From JBCCYM01 sp039190005 (lineage in GTDB: Bacteria > Pseudomonadota > Gammaproteobacteria > UBA12402): a stretch of DNA of 21,156 nucleotides. The stretch lies in the NCBI GenBank assembly GCA_039190005.1, contig JBCCYM010000028.1, forward strand, positions 1 to 21,156. Direction: 5' to 3'. Position numbers and translations under genes: made by a program. Below the pieces are notes generated by a model. It was given only the letters and a program-made list of their open reading frames with translations, was not told the origin of the DNA and did not search any database. Shown piece after piece: positions 1 to 7,361 of this stretch (position 1 is its first letter; every line of letters starts with the position of its first letter).

Positions 1-849
1 AAACTGACAAAACAAGTTGACAGTGTTATTCACTCTGCTGCGTCTGTAAAACAACTGGGAAGCTATGATGAAATGAATAAGGCTAATGTAATCACGACGA
101 TTAACTTGTTAGAATTTTCCAAGACAAATAAATTAAAGGATTTTCATTATATTTCAACGATCTCGTTACTAAAAAACAATATTAAAGCAAGTAAATTATG
201 GCATAACTATTGTACGGAAGAGCATCTTCCTAATATGCTTGCGACCCTTAATAATATTTATCTGAAAACAAAATTGAAAGCGGAAAATCATGTTGCTTCA
301 TATCGCTCATATGGGCTTAATACCAATATTTATCGAGTTGGAAATTTGGCATTCATGCAAAAAAACATGGTTGTACAAAAAAATGTAGATTCTGTTGCGA
401 TTGTCTATTGGATTAAATATTTCTTACAACATAACATCTATCTCTCATCAATTCATAAATTGGACATATCCCCTGTTGACTTAACAGCTAAAGCAATAAT
501 AAAGCTATTTGATAAGAATTGTTCTTATCAATCTATTTATCATGTTTTCAATCCATATCCGTTCGATCTGTTAGAATATGCTCGCTGGAAAAAGCTCCCA
601 AATATTAAAGTAATTTCTGACAGCGAACTGGCTAAATATGTTATTAAGGACTTGAAAAAAGAGGAGCATTATGATAGTATATTCAAGTCTCTATTAGCGC
701 ATGGATGGATGGGGCAAGATGGTATTTCACAATTTGCTAAAAACATATATTTGCAAAATAAGACCCAAGCTACTTTAAAAAAATTAGATTTTAATTGGCA
801 GTCTATTACAAATGAGCAGTTTCAGGAATATCTTAACCAAATACTTTAA
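1..849 (+). CDS. Thioester reductase domain, C-terminal end of a probable NRPS (5' truncated)
   Basis: The frame is open from base 1, so the gene enters from the left; the Met codon at 73 is internal. The 282 visible residues match the C-terminal half of an NAD(P)H-dependent thioester reductase (R) domain, an extended SDR fold that releases a carrier-protein-bound chain as aldehyde or alcohol. Visible marks: VDSVIHSAASV near residues 6-16 (the family's 'HNGA' region), HYISTISLL at about 49-57, the catalytic YLKTK (YxxxK, Tyr87/Lys91 of the visible part, bases 259-273), GLNTNIYRVGNL, and DISPVDLTAKAI. The tail (TLKKLDFNWQSITNEQFQEYL) has the form usual at the end of NRPS R domains. Adenylation, condensation and carrier domains would lie upstream, outside the window. 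A stand-alone or carboxylic-acid-reductase-type R domain cannot be excluded. It ends 11 bases before the kinase gene, so the two may be co-transcribed. Confidence 0.8.
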   Translation, partial: KLTKQVDSVIHSAASVKQLGSYDEMNKANVITTINLLEFSKTNKLKDFHYISTISLLKNNIKASKLWHNYCTEEHLPNMLATLNNIYLKTKLKAENHVASYRSYGLNTNIYRVGNLAFMQKNMVVQKNVDSVAIVYWIKYFLQHNIYLSSIHKLDISPVDLTAKAIIKLFDKNCSYQSIYHVFNPYPFDLLEYARWKKLPNIKVISDSELAKYVIKDLKKEEHYDSIFKSLLAHGWMGQDGISQFAKNIYLQNKTQATLKKLDFNWQSITNEQFQEYLNQIL

Positions 850-860
850 TTTAATTTTAT

Positions 861-3548
861 ATGAACAGTAACCAAAAAATATTTGATGATCTTCAATCAA
901 TTACTGATGTTATTCCAGCACTAGTTTATTGGCAGGATCTTAATGGTGTCGTGATTGGTTTTAATCATTTAACGTCAGCAAGATTGGGAGGAGAAGCTGT
1001 AAAAGAAAAAATAATGGGTAAAAAACATGAAGATTTCTATCCACTTGATGTGGCTAAAGAGTTAACAAAACATAATCAACAGGTAATAGACTCAAATAAG
1101 GCAATTGAATTTGAAGAAAAGGTTGTAGATTTAGTCAGTGGCAAAACAAAATATTTTACTACGATTCGTTCTCCATTACATGATACAAAAGGTAATATGA
1201 TTGGAATTATTGGTGCTTCTATTGAAATTACAGCAGAAAAAGAAGCTGAAGAACTTAGACGAGATAGTGCAGTTAAACAAGCCCAATTAGAGCAACAGGA
1301 AAAATTCACACAAGTCATTTCTCAAGCCGTCCATGATATCCGTTCACCGCTGGCAAGTTTAACCATGTTGATTAAGTCCTGTGAGGAAGTCCCTGAATTA
1401 ACTCGTATCGCGTTAAGGGAAGGTGCCAATAGTATTAATGATATTGCTGGTAGTTTACTGGATCGATGGAAAACAGATAAGCAACAAGTGATTGAGATAG
1501 AGAAAGAAGAAAAATCCGAACCGATGGTGATTTCTTTGGCGCTGAGACAGGCATTAACGAGTAAACGATATCAATATCAGAATTCAGCAATAACATTTGC
1601 TTTGGACATTGAGCAGGGCGATCATTTTGATTGCATCAATGTGCAAGTGTCTAGCTTTAAACGTATGCTGTCAAATATAATGAATAATGCTGTCAGGGCT
1701 TATGACAACAATCCCGGTAAAATCACCTTAAAACTTGAGCGCGATGATGATCAGATTAAGATTATTATCAGTGATCAGGGTGGCGGGATTCCGCCGGCGG
1801 TTCTTGATAAGATCAGACAGAAAATCAGTGTTACTCATGGGAAATCCGATGGACACGGTATTGGCTTGATACAGGTTCAAGAAACCCTGAAAAAAAATAA
1901 CGCCGCGTTTTTTATCGATTCAGAGCTCGGCAAAGGTACCAGGGTTACTTTAACATTTCCTCGTATTGACACACCAATATGGCTGGCTAAGAAAATTGAA
2001 ATCGCGAACAATGATACGGTGGTGGTGCTGGATGATGATGACACCATTCACACTGCCTGGAACGGGCGATTTCAACCGATATTAAAAGCTAATCCAAGCA
2101 TTCAGTTAAAACACTTTTTTAATGGTCAGGAGGCCTTGGATTTTATGCGTGGATTTGAAGCAAAAGAGAAATTGTTTTTGCTCAGTGATTATGAACTATT
2201 GAAACAGCCATACAATGGTTTGGATATTATCGAACAGACCCAGGTCGCGCGTTCAATATTAGTGACTAGTCATCACGCTAATCCGCAAATACAGGCGCGA
2301 GCGATTGCCATTGGTACTAAAATTCTGCCAAAACAATTAGCGCCAGAGGTGGCTATTACTATTGATGCTTTAAGTGAACACCTAAGCGAAGATAGAAAAG
2401 TAAAGGCGATATCTGAGGCTGATATTGTGCTTGTCGATGATGATACCCATTTTATTGATACCATCGGGAAATACGCTTTTCCCGGTTATCGGGTTGCCGT
2501 TTATTATCGTCCTGATGAATTGTTGAGTGAGTTGTCTTCTTATACCAAAGACACGACTTTTTTATTGGATTATGAATTTCACAACAGCGCGATTTCCGGT
2601 GTCGATTTGGCACAACAGTTATTGAACAAAGGGTATTCGCGTGCCTTTATTTTATCGGGTCATGATTTAACGCCCGATGAAATCCCTGATTTTCTCACTG
2701 TTTTTCGCAAAGATGAGCTTGATAAGGTCAGGGCAGTGTTGGAATCGAAAACGGAACTGTCGTTTGAGGGTTCAAACACGAATAAAAAATCATTTACTGT
2801 CGATAACTTGGCGGATGCTGATTGGATAGCGTTAATTCGTTCGCTTATTCATGACGCGCGCGCTTCATTGGCAGTGATGAGAGTGAGCGATGAAAGAGCA
2901 TCGGCGCTGCGCGAAAAATTTCGACAAGGTTATGAGCTTGCCGTGACCAACCAATTGATCGAACCTATGGTCGAATCTAAGTTTCTAAAAAATCTTTATA
3001 CCGCTAACGGCAATATCGAACTTATTCCCAAAAATTTGGATAGATTGCAGGATTTGCTCAATAATTTATTCCAATATACCACTGCCCTAAATCCGGATCT
3101 GCTCAAGACAGAGCCGGTTTCGGTTCAGGCGCTACTCAATCAATTTATCAACCGTTACGCTTTCAAAAATGATACTGACCGTCAACATGTTGAGATTGAT
3201 ATAAGCGATGATATTCATCTGCCATGCGCGCCCATTTTTGTTGATGGCTTATTTCGTAACGCCTTTGATTATTTTTTTGGCGCTTTACCGCATACTAAAG
3301 ACGGTATATTGCGTTTTTCAAGTAGAATTGATGGTAATCGACAGATGCTGTGTATTGAGGATACCGCTTATCAAGCGACTGAAAAGAGTTCCGCCAAACG
3401 GTTTAAATCTTTTTTCTTGAAAGAAAATCAAATGACTTATCCCGGCTGGGGATTTTGCCGTTTCGCCTTGCGGCATGTGCATGGCGACATTGAGTGTGAA
3501 ATGATGAGCGAACAATATACACGTGTTATTGTATGGATACCGAGTTGA
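861..3548 (+). CDS. Hybrid sensor kinase: PAS, HK, REC, REC, second degenerate HK
   Basis: A soluble 895-residue signalling protein with no membrane segment seen. Order: PAS sensor (about 10-125, with PVxYWQDLNGVVIGFN at its start); coiled-coil linker (125-155); first kinase core with phospho-acceptor His158 (VHDIRSPLASL), N box around Asn272-Asn276, G1 DQGGG (305-309) and G2 GHGIGL (331-336); first receiver-like domain (acidic run 391-394, Asp443, Thr469, Lys491); second receiver-like domain (Asp526-528, Asp570, Ser599, Lys617); then a second kinase-like module with His664 (IHDARASL), N-box-like GLFRNAFDYFF (796-806) and G2-like GWGFCRFAL (862-870). The second module lacks a clear G1 DxGxG and resembles the kinase end of CqsS/LqsS-type sensors. 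The start at 861 has no Shine-Dalgarno and lies 11 bases after the reductase gene, suggesting coupled translation. The probable partner is the regulator at 3682. Domain calls are by eye; the double-kinase layout is clear. Confidence 0.85.
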   Translation: MNSNQKIFDDLQSITDVIPALVYWQDLNGVVIGFNHLTSARLGGEAVKEKIMGKKHEDFYPLDVAKELTKHNQQVIDSNKAIEFEEKVVDLVSGKTKYFTTIRSPLHDTKGNMIGIIGASIEITAEKEAEELRRDSAVKQAQLEQQEKFTQVISQAVHDIRSPLASLTMLIKSCEEVPELTRIALREGANSINDIAGSLLDRWKTDKQQVIEIEKEEKSEPMVISLALRQALTSKRYQYQNSAITFALDIEQGDHFDCINVQVSSFKRMLSNIMNNAVRAYDNNPGKITLKLERDDDQIKIIISDQGGGIPPAVLDKIRQKISVTHGKSDGHGIGLIQVQETLKKNNAAFFIDSELGKGTRVTLTFPRIDTPIWLAKKIEIANNDTVVVLDDDDTIHTAWNGRFQPILKANPSIQLKHFFNGQEALDFMRGFEAKEKLFLLSDYELLKQPYNGLDIIEQTQVARSILVTSHHANPQIQARAIAIGTKILPKQLAPEVAITIDALSEHLSEDRKVKAISEADIVLVDDDTHFIDTIGKYAFPGYRVAVYYRPDELLSELSSYTKDTTFLLDYEFHNSAISGVDLAQQLLNKGYSRAFILSGHDLTPDEIPDFLTVFRKDELDKVRAVLESKTELSFEGSNTNKKSFTVDNLADADWIALIRSLIHDARASLAVMRVSDERASALREKFRQGYELAVTNQLIEPMVESKFLKNLYTANGNIELIPKNLDRLQDLLNNLFQYTTALNPDLLKTEPVSVQALLNQFINRYAFKNDTDRQHVEIDISDDIHLPCAPIFVDGLFRNAFDYFFGALPHTKDGILRFSSRIDGNRQMLCIEDTAYQATEKSSAKRFKSFFLKENQMTYPGWGFCRFALRHVHGDIECEMMSEQYTRVIVWIPS

Positions 3549-3604
3549 TAATAATTTGAACTTATGTTAGAATACCATAACTTGCCTATTGAGGTAGTTG
3601 TAAA

Positions 3605-3682
3605 ATGATATCAATAGTTAAGCGATATTTATTCGCGGAAGTGAGTGTTAGAGAGTTTCAAAGAATGAAAGTGGGGTGTTAA
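3605..3682 (+). CDS. Possible 25-residue leader peptide before the response regulator
   Basis: A short ORF (begins MISIVKRYLF, ends MKVGC) sits in the 133-base gap between kinase and regulator. A GAGG at 3591-3594 precedes its ATG with a 10-base spacer. Its TAA (3680-3682) overlaps the regulator's ATG as TAATG, the arrangement seen in translationally coupled pairs. Nothing is recognisable in the peptide and its coding status is unproven; the overlap is the main argument. Chance is a fair alternative. Confidence 0.25.
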   Translation: MISIVKRYLFAEVSVREFQRMKVGC

Positions 3683-4413
3683 TGGAAGAACCTAATACAA
3701 AATTATTAATTGTTGACGATGATGTCGAGTTGTTGAATTTACTTGGCGATTATTTTACCCGTCATCAATTTGATGTTGATATTGCTGAGACAGTTTATCA
3801 AGCGCGTACGTTGTTACGAGAAAAACGTTTTGATATTATTGTGTTAGATTTACAGCTTGGTCGAGGCGATAATGGATCGGATTTATGTCAACAGATACGT
3901 AAGCTCAGTGATGTGCCGATCTTAATGCTAACAAGTACCGAAGATGATGATGAAAAAATCAGCTGTTTTCGTGCCGGCATTGATGATTATGTGACCAAAC
4001 CTTGTCGTAATGATGTCTTGCTTGCCCATATACAAGCGATATTGAATCGGATTGAATCCAAGAAGACAGTTGCCGCCACCTATCATTTTCTTAATTGGTC
4101 ATTTGAACCGCAGTCCGCCATATTAACAGATCCCAAAGGGAAAAAGGTGCATTTAACGGATAATATAGCGGCGTTGTTAATGACTTTCCTTAAACATCCG
4201 CAAGAAACCTTAACACGTGAACAACTGATTAAGATGACTCAAGGGCGTTCATTTTATGATCCTTTTGAGCGGACAATTGATATACAATTATGTCGTTTGC
4301 GGCAAAAATTTAAACAGAACCAAAAATCACTTCCATTGATCCGTACCGTTCGTGGTCACGGTTATAGCTTTGTGCCCAAAGTCAAAAAATCCTTATCTTC
4401 TGAAACATTCTGA
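3682..4413 (+). CDS. OmpR/PhoB-family response regulator
   Basis: A 243-residue DNA-binding regulator. The receiver (about 5-120) has acidic pocket Asp12-Asp14, phospho-acceptor Asp56 (VLDLQLG), switch Thr84 (LMLTS), Tyr103 and Lys106-Pro107 (DDYVTKP). The C-terminal winged helix (about 132-232) ends in the family's hairpin motif RTVRGHGYSF (221-230). I take ATG 3682 as start rather than the in-frame GTG at 3676, because the purine-rich GTGGGG at 3671-3676 then serves as ribosome-binding site and the N-terminus has the normal length. It lies 133 bases downstream of the hybrid kinase on the same strand, so it is the likely phosphorylation target. Its regulon is unknown; the inverted repeat and candidate RNA downstream, and the transporter at 4949, are nearby possibilities. 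Confidence 0.92.
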   Translation: MEEPNTKLLIVDDDVELLNLLGDYFTRHQFDVDIAETVYQARTLLREKRFDIIVLDLQLGRGDNGSDLCQQIRKLSDVPILMLTSTEDDDEKISCFRAGIDDYVTKPCRNDVLLAHIQAILNRIESKKTVAATYHFLNWSFEPQSAILTDPKGKKVHLTDNIAALLMTFLKHPQETLTREQLIKMTQGRSFYDPFERTIDIQLCRLRQKFKQNQKSLPLIRTVRGHGYSFVPKVKKSLSSETF

Positions 4414-4444
4414 AACAGACAATCACATTATTTCGCCATATACT

Positions 4445-4485
4445 ATGAGCGTGAGATAATGTTGTAATCACATCTCACTGCTCAT
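4445..4485 (+). repeat. Inverted repeat 31 bases after the response regulator
   Basis: Arms ATGAGCGTGAGAT (4445-4457) and ATCTCACTGCTCAT (4472-4485) pair over 13 bp with one bulged T at 4479 and a 14-base loop. No U-run follows directly, so it is not a classic intrinsic terminator. It could be a weak or factor-assisted terminator of the kinase/regulator unit, or a binding site. Confidence 0.4.
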
Positions 4486-4513
4486 AAACAGCTAGAGACG
4501 GCAATTTGTTTAT

Positions 4514-4542
4514 TTGAAATTCTAATGTAATGATCGTATTAG
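4514..4542 (+). promoter_or_regulatory. Candidate sigma70 promoter for the 4.6-4.8 kb RNA
   Basis: TTGAAA (4514-4519; 5/6 to TTGACA), a 17-base spacer and TATTAG (4537-4542; 4/6 to TATAAT). Transcription would begin near 4549 and run through an A-rich leader into the structured segment. No coding ORF follows before 4949. Confidence 0.35.
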
Positions 4543-4599
4543 CAAAATAAAAATTTAAAAATAAATAACAAAAACAATAATTCAAAAAAATAATTCTAA

Positions 4600-4790
4600 G
4601 AAGTGGGAAAGACGGAGAATCGCCGCCTAGTAAAGCGCGAGCGTGGAAATAAGTCGCCAGTATCGGCGATATGTGTATGCTGCAGCAAAGTCACTGAAAA
4701 CGGTGACTTAGGGTGAGGGGACTCATGCAGGAGTCGCCAATACTGGAGGGCGTGTCGCTGGATGCTTCATGATGAAGCGTCCGGCTTTCA
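4600..4790 (+). ncRNA. Candidate structured non-coding RNA, family not recognised
   Basis: Within a 535-base gene-free gap the composition switches from very A/T-rich (4540-4600) to markedly more G/C-rich (4605-4785), and the segment is dense in self-complementarity. Hairpins: TCGCC/GGCGA (4654-4658 with 4665-4669), AAGTCAC/GTGACTT (4688-4694 with 4703-4709), GACTC/GAGTC (4720-4724 with 4731-4735), and a 13-bp hairpin 4757-4785. A long-range 7-bp pair CCAGTAT/ATACTGG (4657-4663 with 4740-4746) would close a multi-branch core but is mutually exclusive with the first hairpin. GTCGCCA occurs twice (4653-4659, 4733-4739). No match to tmRNA, RNase P, SRP RNA or common riboswitch cores was seen. 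It may be a free sRNA (promoter 4514, terminator-like end) or a 5' leader of the transporter at 4949. Confidence 0.4.
4757..4790 (+). terminator. Terminator-like hairpin ending the candidate RNA
   Basis: GCTGGATGCTTCA (4757-4769) pairs with TGAAGCGTCCGGC (4773-4785) over 13 bp with two G-U wobbles and a 3-base loop TGA. It is followed by TTTCACGTTATTCTC, which is T-rich but interrupted. The stem is strong and the tail imperfect. Confidence 0.4.
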
Positions 4791-4849
4791 CGTTATTCTC
4801 TCATATTTTTGTCACTGTAACTTTTTCTACCCTTTTATACATGGCATTG

Positions 4850-4880
4850 CTATACCATCTTGAAGCGCGATGGGTATAGT
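4850..4880 (+). promoter_or_regulatory. Inverted repeat over a -10-like box upstream of the DHA2 transporter
   Basis: CTATACCATC (4850-4859) and GATGGGTATAG (4869-4879) are reverse complements apart from one extra G, with a 9-base centre. The right arm overlaps TATAGT (4875-4880; 5/6 to TATAAT), though no convincing -35 lies at normal distance. Repressor operators of drug-efflux genes often overlap the -10 like this, but no adjacent TetR/MarR gene is present. A 5'-leader hairpin is the alternative. Confidence 0.35.
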
Positions 4881-4938
4881 AAGACTTGATTATTCCCGCC
4901 CATCACTGCATAATATCTTTCAACATTTCTAAAAAATC

Positions 4939-4943
4939 AGGAG
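4939..4943 (+). promoter_or_regulatory. Shine-Dalgarno that fixes the DHA2 transporter start
   Basis: AGGAG with a 5-base spacer before ATG 4949. The longer in-frame TTG start at 4886 has no such site and would add a non-hydrophobic 21-residue extension. Confidence 0.8.
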
Positions 4944-4948
4944 AAAAA

Positions 4949-6460
4949 ATGGAAAATAAAAATCATCATTGGTGGTTGCTTTTCGCAGTATCGCTTATGT
5001 GTCTTATGATCAATATTGATTATACAGCGGTTAATTTATCTTTGGTCACCATTGCTCATAGCCTAAAGAGCAGTTTGAATGTAATACAGTGGATTTTGAG
5101 CGCTTACATGCTTGCTTGGGCTATTTTAGTTATACCGGCAGGCAAATGTGTTGATATCTTTGGTCAAAAACGATCTTGTCTGACAGGGATGTTTATTTTT
5201 TTAATCGGGTCGGTTATGGCTGGATTGGCGCATTCAGCATGGATGCTGATTATAGCAAGGATTTTACAAGGCATTTCTGGCGCGATTTATGTACCGTCTT
5301 TATACGCGCTTATCTTTAAATTTTTCCCTAAAGAGCGATTAGGATTGGCCATGGGGTTGATGAGTGTTGGCGTTGGTTTTGGTATGGCTGTCGGACCTAC
5401 ATTTGGTGGAATTGTATTAACTTATTTAGGTTGGCGTTGGATATTTTTTATCAATATTCCTATCGCTTTGATAGCCATGATCATTATTAAATTAAATGTT
5501 TCTCAAAGTTTATTAGGGCAATCAGAAGAAAAAGTAGATAAAACAGGCTCATTATTGCTGACATTGGTATTGCTTAGCTTAATGTTTACGCTGAGTAAAG
5601 CGCATTATTGGGGAATTATTTCTTACCCGTTTCTTGGTATGATCTTGTTTACACTGTTGGTGTTTATTGTTTTTTTATTTCATCAACGTTTACAAGCAAC
5701 ACCGATGATTCCATTCAGTTTATTTTTAAATCGCTCTTACACAGCCGTGGTTTTCGCCTTTTTATTAGAGCAGTATGTGTTTTCGGCAAGTATGGTGCTC
5801 ATCGCTTTATTTTTGCAAAAAGTGTTAGGTATTGTGGCTTTTAAAGCCAGTCTTATGTTTTTGGCGCTAAATTTATTATTTGGTGCCGTCGCGCCTTTTG
5901 GTGGCATTATTGTCGATAAAATTGGCGTCAAATGGCCGGCAGTGTTAGGTTTATTTGTGCTTGCTATTGGTTTGGCTGGTTTTGCCAGTCTTAACATCCA
6001 TTCGCCTTACGCGATGATCTATTTATGTCTGGTGATTACTGGTTTAGGCATGGGTATTGCTTTTGCCTCACTTAATTCAGGCATGGCAAAGACGGTTGAT
6101 CAAAGCAAAGCGGGGCTCGCGTCGAGTATTTTTCTATTTGCCGCGCTTTTAGGGAATGTATTAGGCGTGACCATCACAACCATGCTTTATGAATCAGCGG
6201 CGCTGAAAATATTATTCCGCTTATTACCCTCAAAACCGTTACTGTCTACCCTACAAAAAACACAGTTACAAAATACGGTGCATTATATCGGCAATCATAC
6301 GCATCAGCTTTCCGCTTTTTCACAAGCTTACCAGAATAAAATTATGAGTTTATTACCTCAAGTATTGTCACATGGCGTGACGGTTGCTATGATAGTCGCT
6401 ATGGCTATGTCCTTGTTAGCTTGTCTGCTATGTGTTTTGTTTATTAAAAGAGGTATCTGA
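4949..6460 (+). CDS. MFS multidrug transporter, DHA2 (EmrB/QacA-like) family
   Basis: A 503-residue polytopic inner-membrane protein, the size usual for 14-helix drug:proton antiporters. Asp24 in the first helix sits in the DHA2-type NIDYTAVNLSL motif. Motif A is GKCVDIFGQKR (65-75). Motif C is carried by GPTFGGIVLTYLGWRW (149-164), followed by FFINIP. Repeated long hydrophobic segments continue to the C-terminus. The start is fixed by AGGAG at 4939. The hydrolase gene begins 5 bases after the stop, so the two form an operon. The substrate cannot be read from sequence; with an NRPS end and a two-component system just upstream, export of a peptide product or resistance to it is plausible (inference). 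The inverted repeat at 4850-4879 may control it. Confidence 0.9.
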   Translation: MENKNHHWWLLFAVSLMCLMINIDYTAVNLSLVTIAHSLKSSLNVIQWILSAYMLAWAILVIPAGKCVDIFGQKRSCLTGMFIFLIGSVMAGLAHSAWMLIIARILQGISGAIYVPSLYALIFKFFPKERLGLAMGLMSVGVGFGMAVGPTFGGIVLTYLGWRWIFFINIPIALIAMIIIKLNVSQSLLGQSEEKVDKTGSLLLTLVLLSLMFTLSKAHYWGIISYPFLGMILFTLLVFIVFLFHQRLQATPMIPFSLFLNRSYTAVVFAFLLEQYVFSASMVLIALFLQKVLGIVAFKASLMFLALNLLFGAVAPFGGIIVDKIGVKWPAVLGLFVLAIGLAGFASLNIHSPYAMIYLCLVITGLGMGIAFASLNSGMAKTVDQSKAGLASSIFLFAALLGNVLGVTITTMLYESAALKILFRLLPSKPLLSTLQKTQLQNTVHYIGNHTHQLSAFSQAYQNKIMSLLPQVLSHGVTVAMIVAMAMSLLACLLCVLFIKRGI

Positions 6461-6465
6461 ATAGT

Positions 6466-7344
6466 TTGGTCAATAGAAAAGAGGGTTTTATTCATGTTTC
6501 CGGTGGCAGAATTTTCTATGTTACTTTCGGTGATATAAATAGTACCGCCGCGCCTTTAATTGTGGTACATGGTGGGCCGGGTTTTTCGCATGACACCTTG
6601 GAAATCACCGCGCCTTTGGCGCGCGATCGTTTTCTTATTTTATATGATCAACTCGGCTGTGGGCGTTCGGACAGACCAACGGATAAAACACTTTGGTCAC
6701 TGCGACGCTATGCCTCTGAACTTGATGCCATTGTCAGCTATTTTCATCTTGATCGCTATCACCTGTTAGGCCATTCATTTGGCGGCAGTGTGGTATTGGA
6801 GCATAGCTTGACACATCCGCAAGGGTTGATGAGTATCATTTTATCCAGTCCGCTTGTCTCAGTGAAAGATTGGTTGGCGGATACGGCGACAAGAAAAAAA
6901 GAACTACCTCAAACTGTTCAATCCATTATTGATCACCATGAAGTGTCAGGCACCACTGATAGTGATGATTATAAAAAAGCGGTTAGCGAATTTAATCGGC
7001 GATTTTTATGTCGTTTGTTGCCTCGACCAGATAGTTATCAAAACGCGTTTAAGCGTTTTAACAATGACATTTATCAGCAAATGTGGGGACCTTCTGAGTT
7101 TCATTGTACCGGCAGTCTCGCGTCATATAATCGAGCGAATGATTTGGATAAAATCAATGTGCCGGCATGTTTGCTCTGTGGTGATCAGGATGAAGTCAGA
7201 GAGACAACCATAAAAAAATATGCCGAAAAGCTACAAGCGCGATATCATATTTTGCCAAACAGCACCCATAGTACTTATTTGGAAGCCACGACAACCTTTA
7301 TGGCGCGAGTCGATCAATTTCTCCAGCAAGTAGAAAGTAATTGA
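6466..7344 (+). CDS. Alpha/beta hydrolase, proline iminopeptidase-like (S33 family)
   Basis: A 292-residue alpha/beta hydrolase. The oxyanion-side motif HGGPG (35-39) is typical of proline iminopeptidases; the nucleophile elbow is GHSFGG with Ser104; the likely acid is Asp242 (GDQDEV) and the base His268 (NSTHSTY). DQLGCGRSD (61-69) is also characteristic. No signal peptide is seen, so it is probably cytoplasmic. The start is TTG at 6466; no ATG exists near the N-terminus, the family's usual 'KEGFIxVxGGRIFY' beginning is present in full, and AGAGG at 6449-6453 lies 12 bases upstream inside the transporter gene. It is coupled to the DHA2 transporter. Such hydrolases cleave N-terminal proline or related amides; some act on peptide antibiotics, but the substrate here is unknown. 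Confidence 0.82.
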   Translation: MVNRKEGFIHVSGGRIFYVTFGDINSTAAPLIVVHGGPGFSHDTLEITAPLARDRFLILYDQLGCGRSDRPTDKTLWSLRRYASELDAIVSYFHLDRYHLLGHSFGGSVVLEHSLTHPQGLMSIILSSPLVSVKDWLADTATRKKELPQTVQSIIDHHEVSGTTDSDDYKKAVSEFNRRFLCRLLPRPDSYQNAFKRFNNDIYQQMWGPSEFHCTGSLASYNRANDLDKINVPACLLCGDQDEVRETTIKKYAEKLQARYHILPNSTHSTYLEATTTFMARVDQFLQQVESN

Positions 7345-7361
7345 GCTTATTTTACCGCGCG

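Noticed and set aside
73..849. Independent 258-residue gene starting at ATG 73
   Set aside because: The frame is open to base 1 and residues before Met73 already match the reductase family (VDSVIHSAASV), so 73 is internal.
4600..4790. CsrA/RsmA-sequestering sRNA (RsmY/RsmZ type), suggested by several GGA triplets
   Set aside because: About six GGA are present, but the loops of the hairpins I can draw (AGTATC, TGAAAACG, ATGCAG, TGA) do not present them.
4600..4790. RNase P RNA, tmRNA, 4.5S RNA or a common riboswitch
   Set aside because: None of their conserved cores could be found by eye.
4886..4948. Longer DHA2 transporter starting at TTG 4886
   Set aside because: No ribosome-binding site there, whereas AGGAG sits five bases before ATG 4949.
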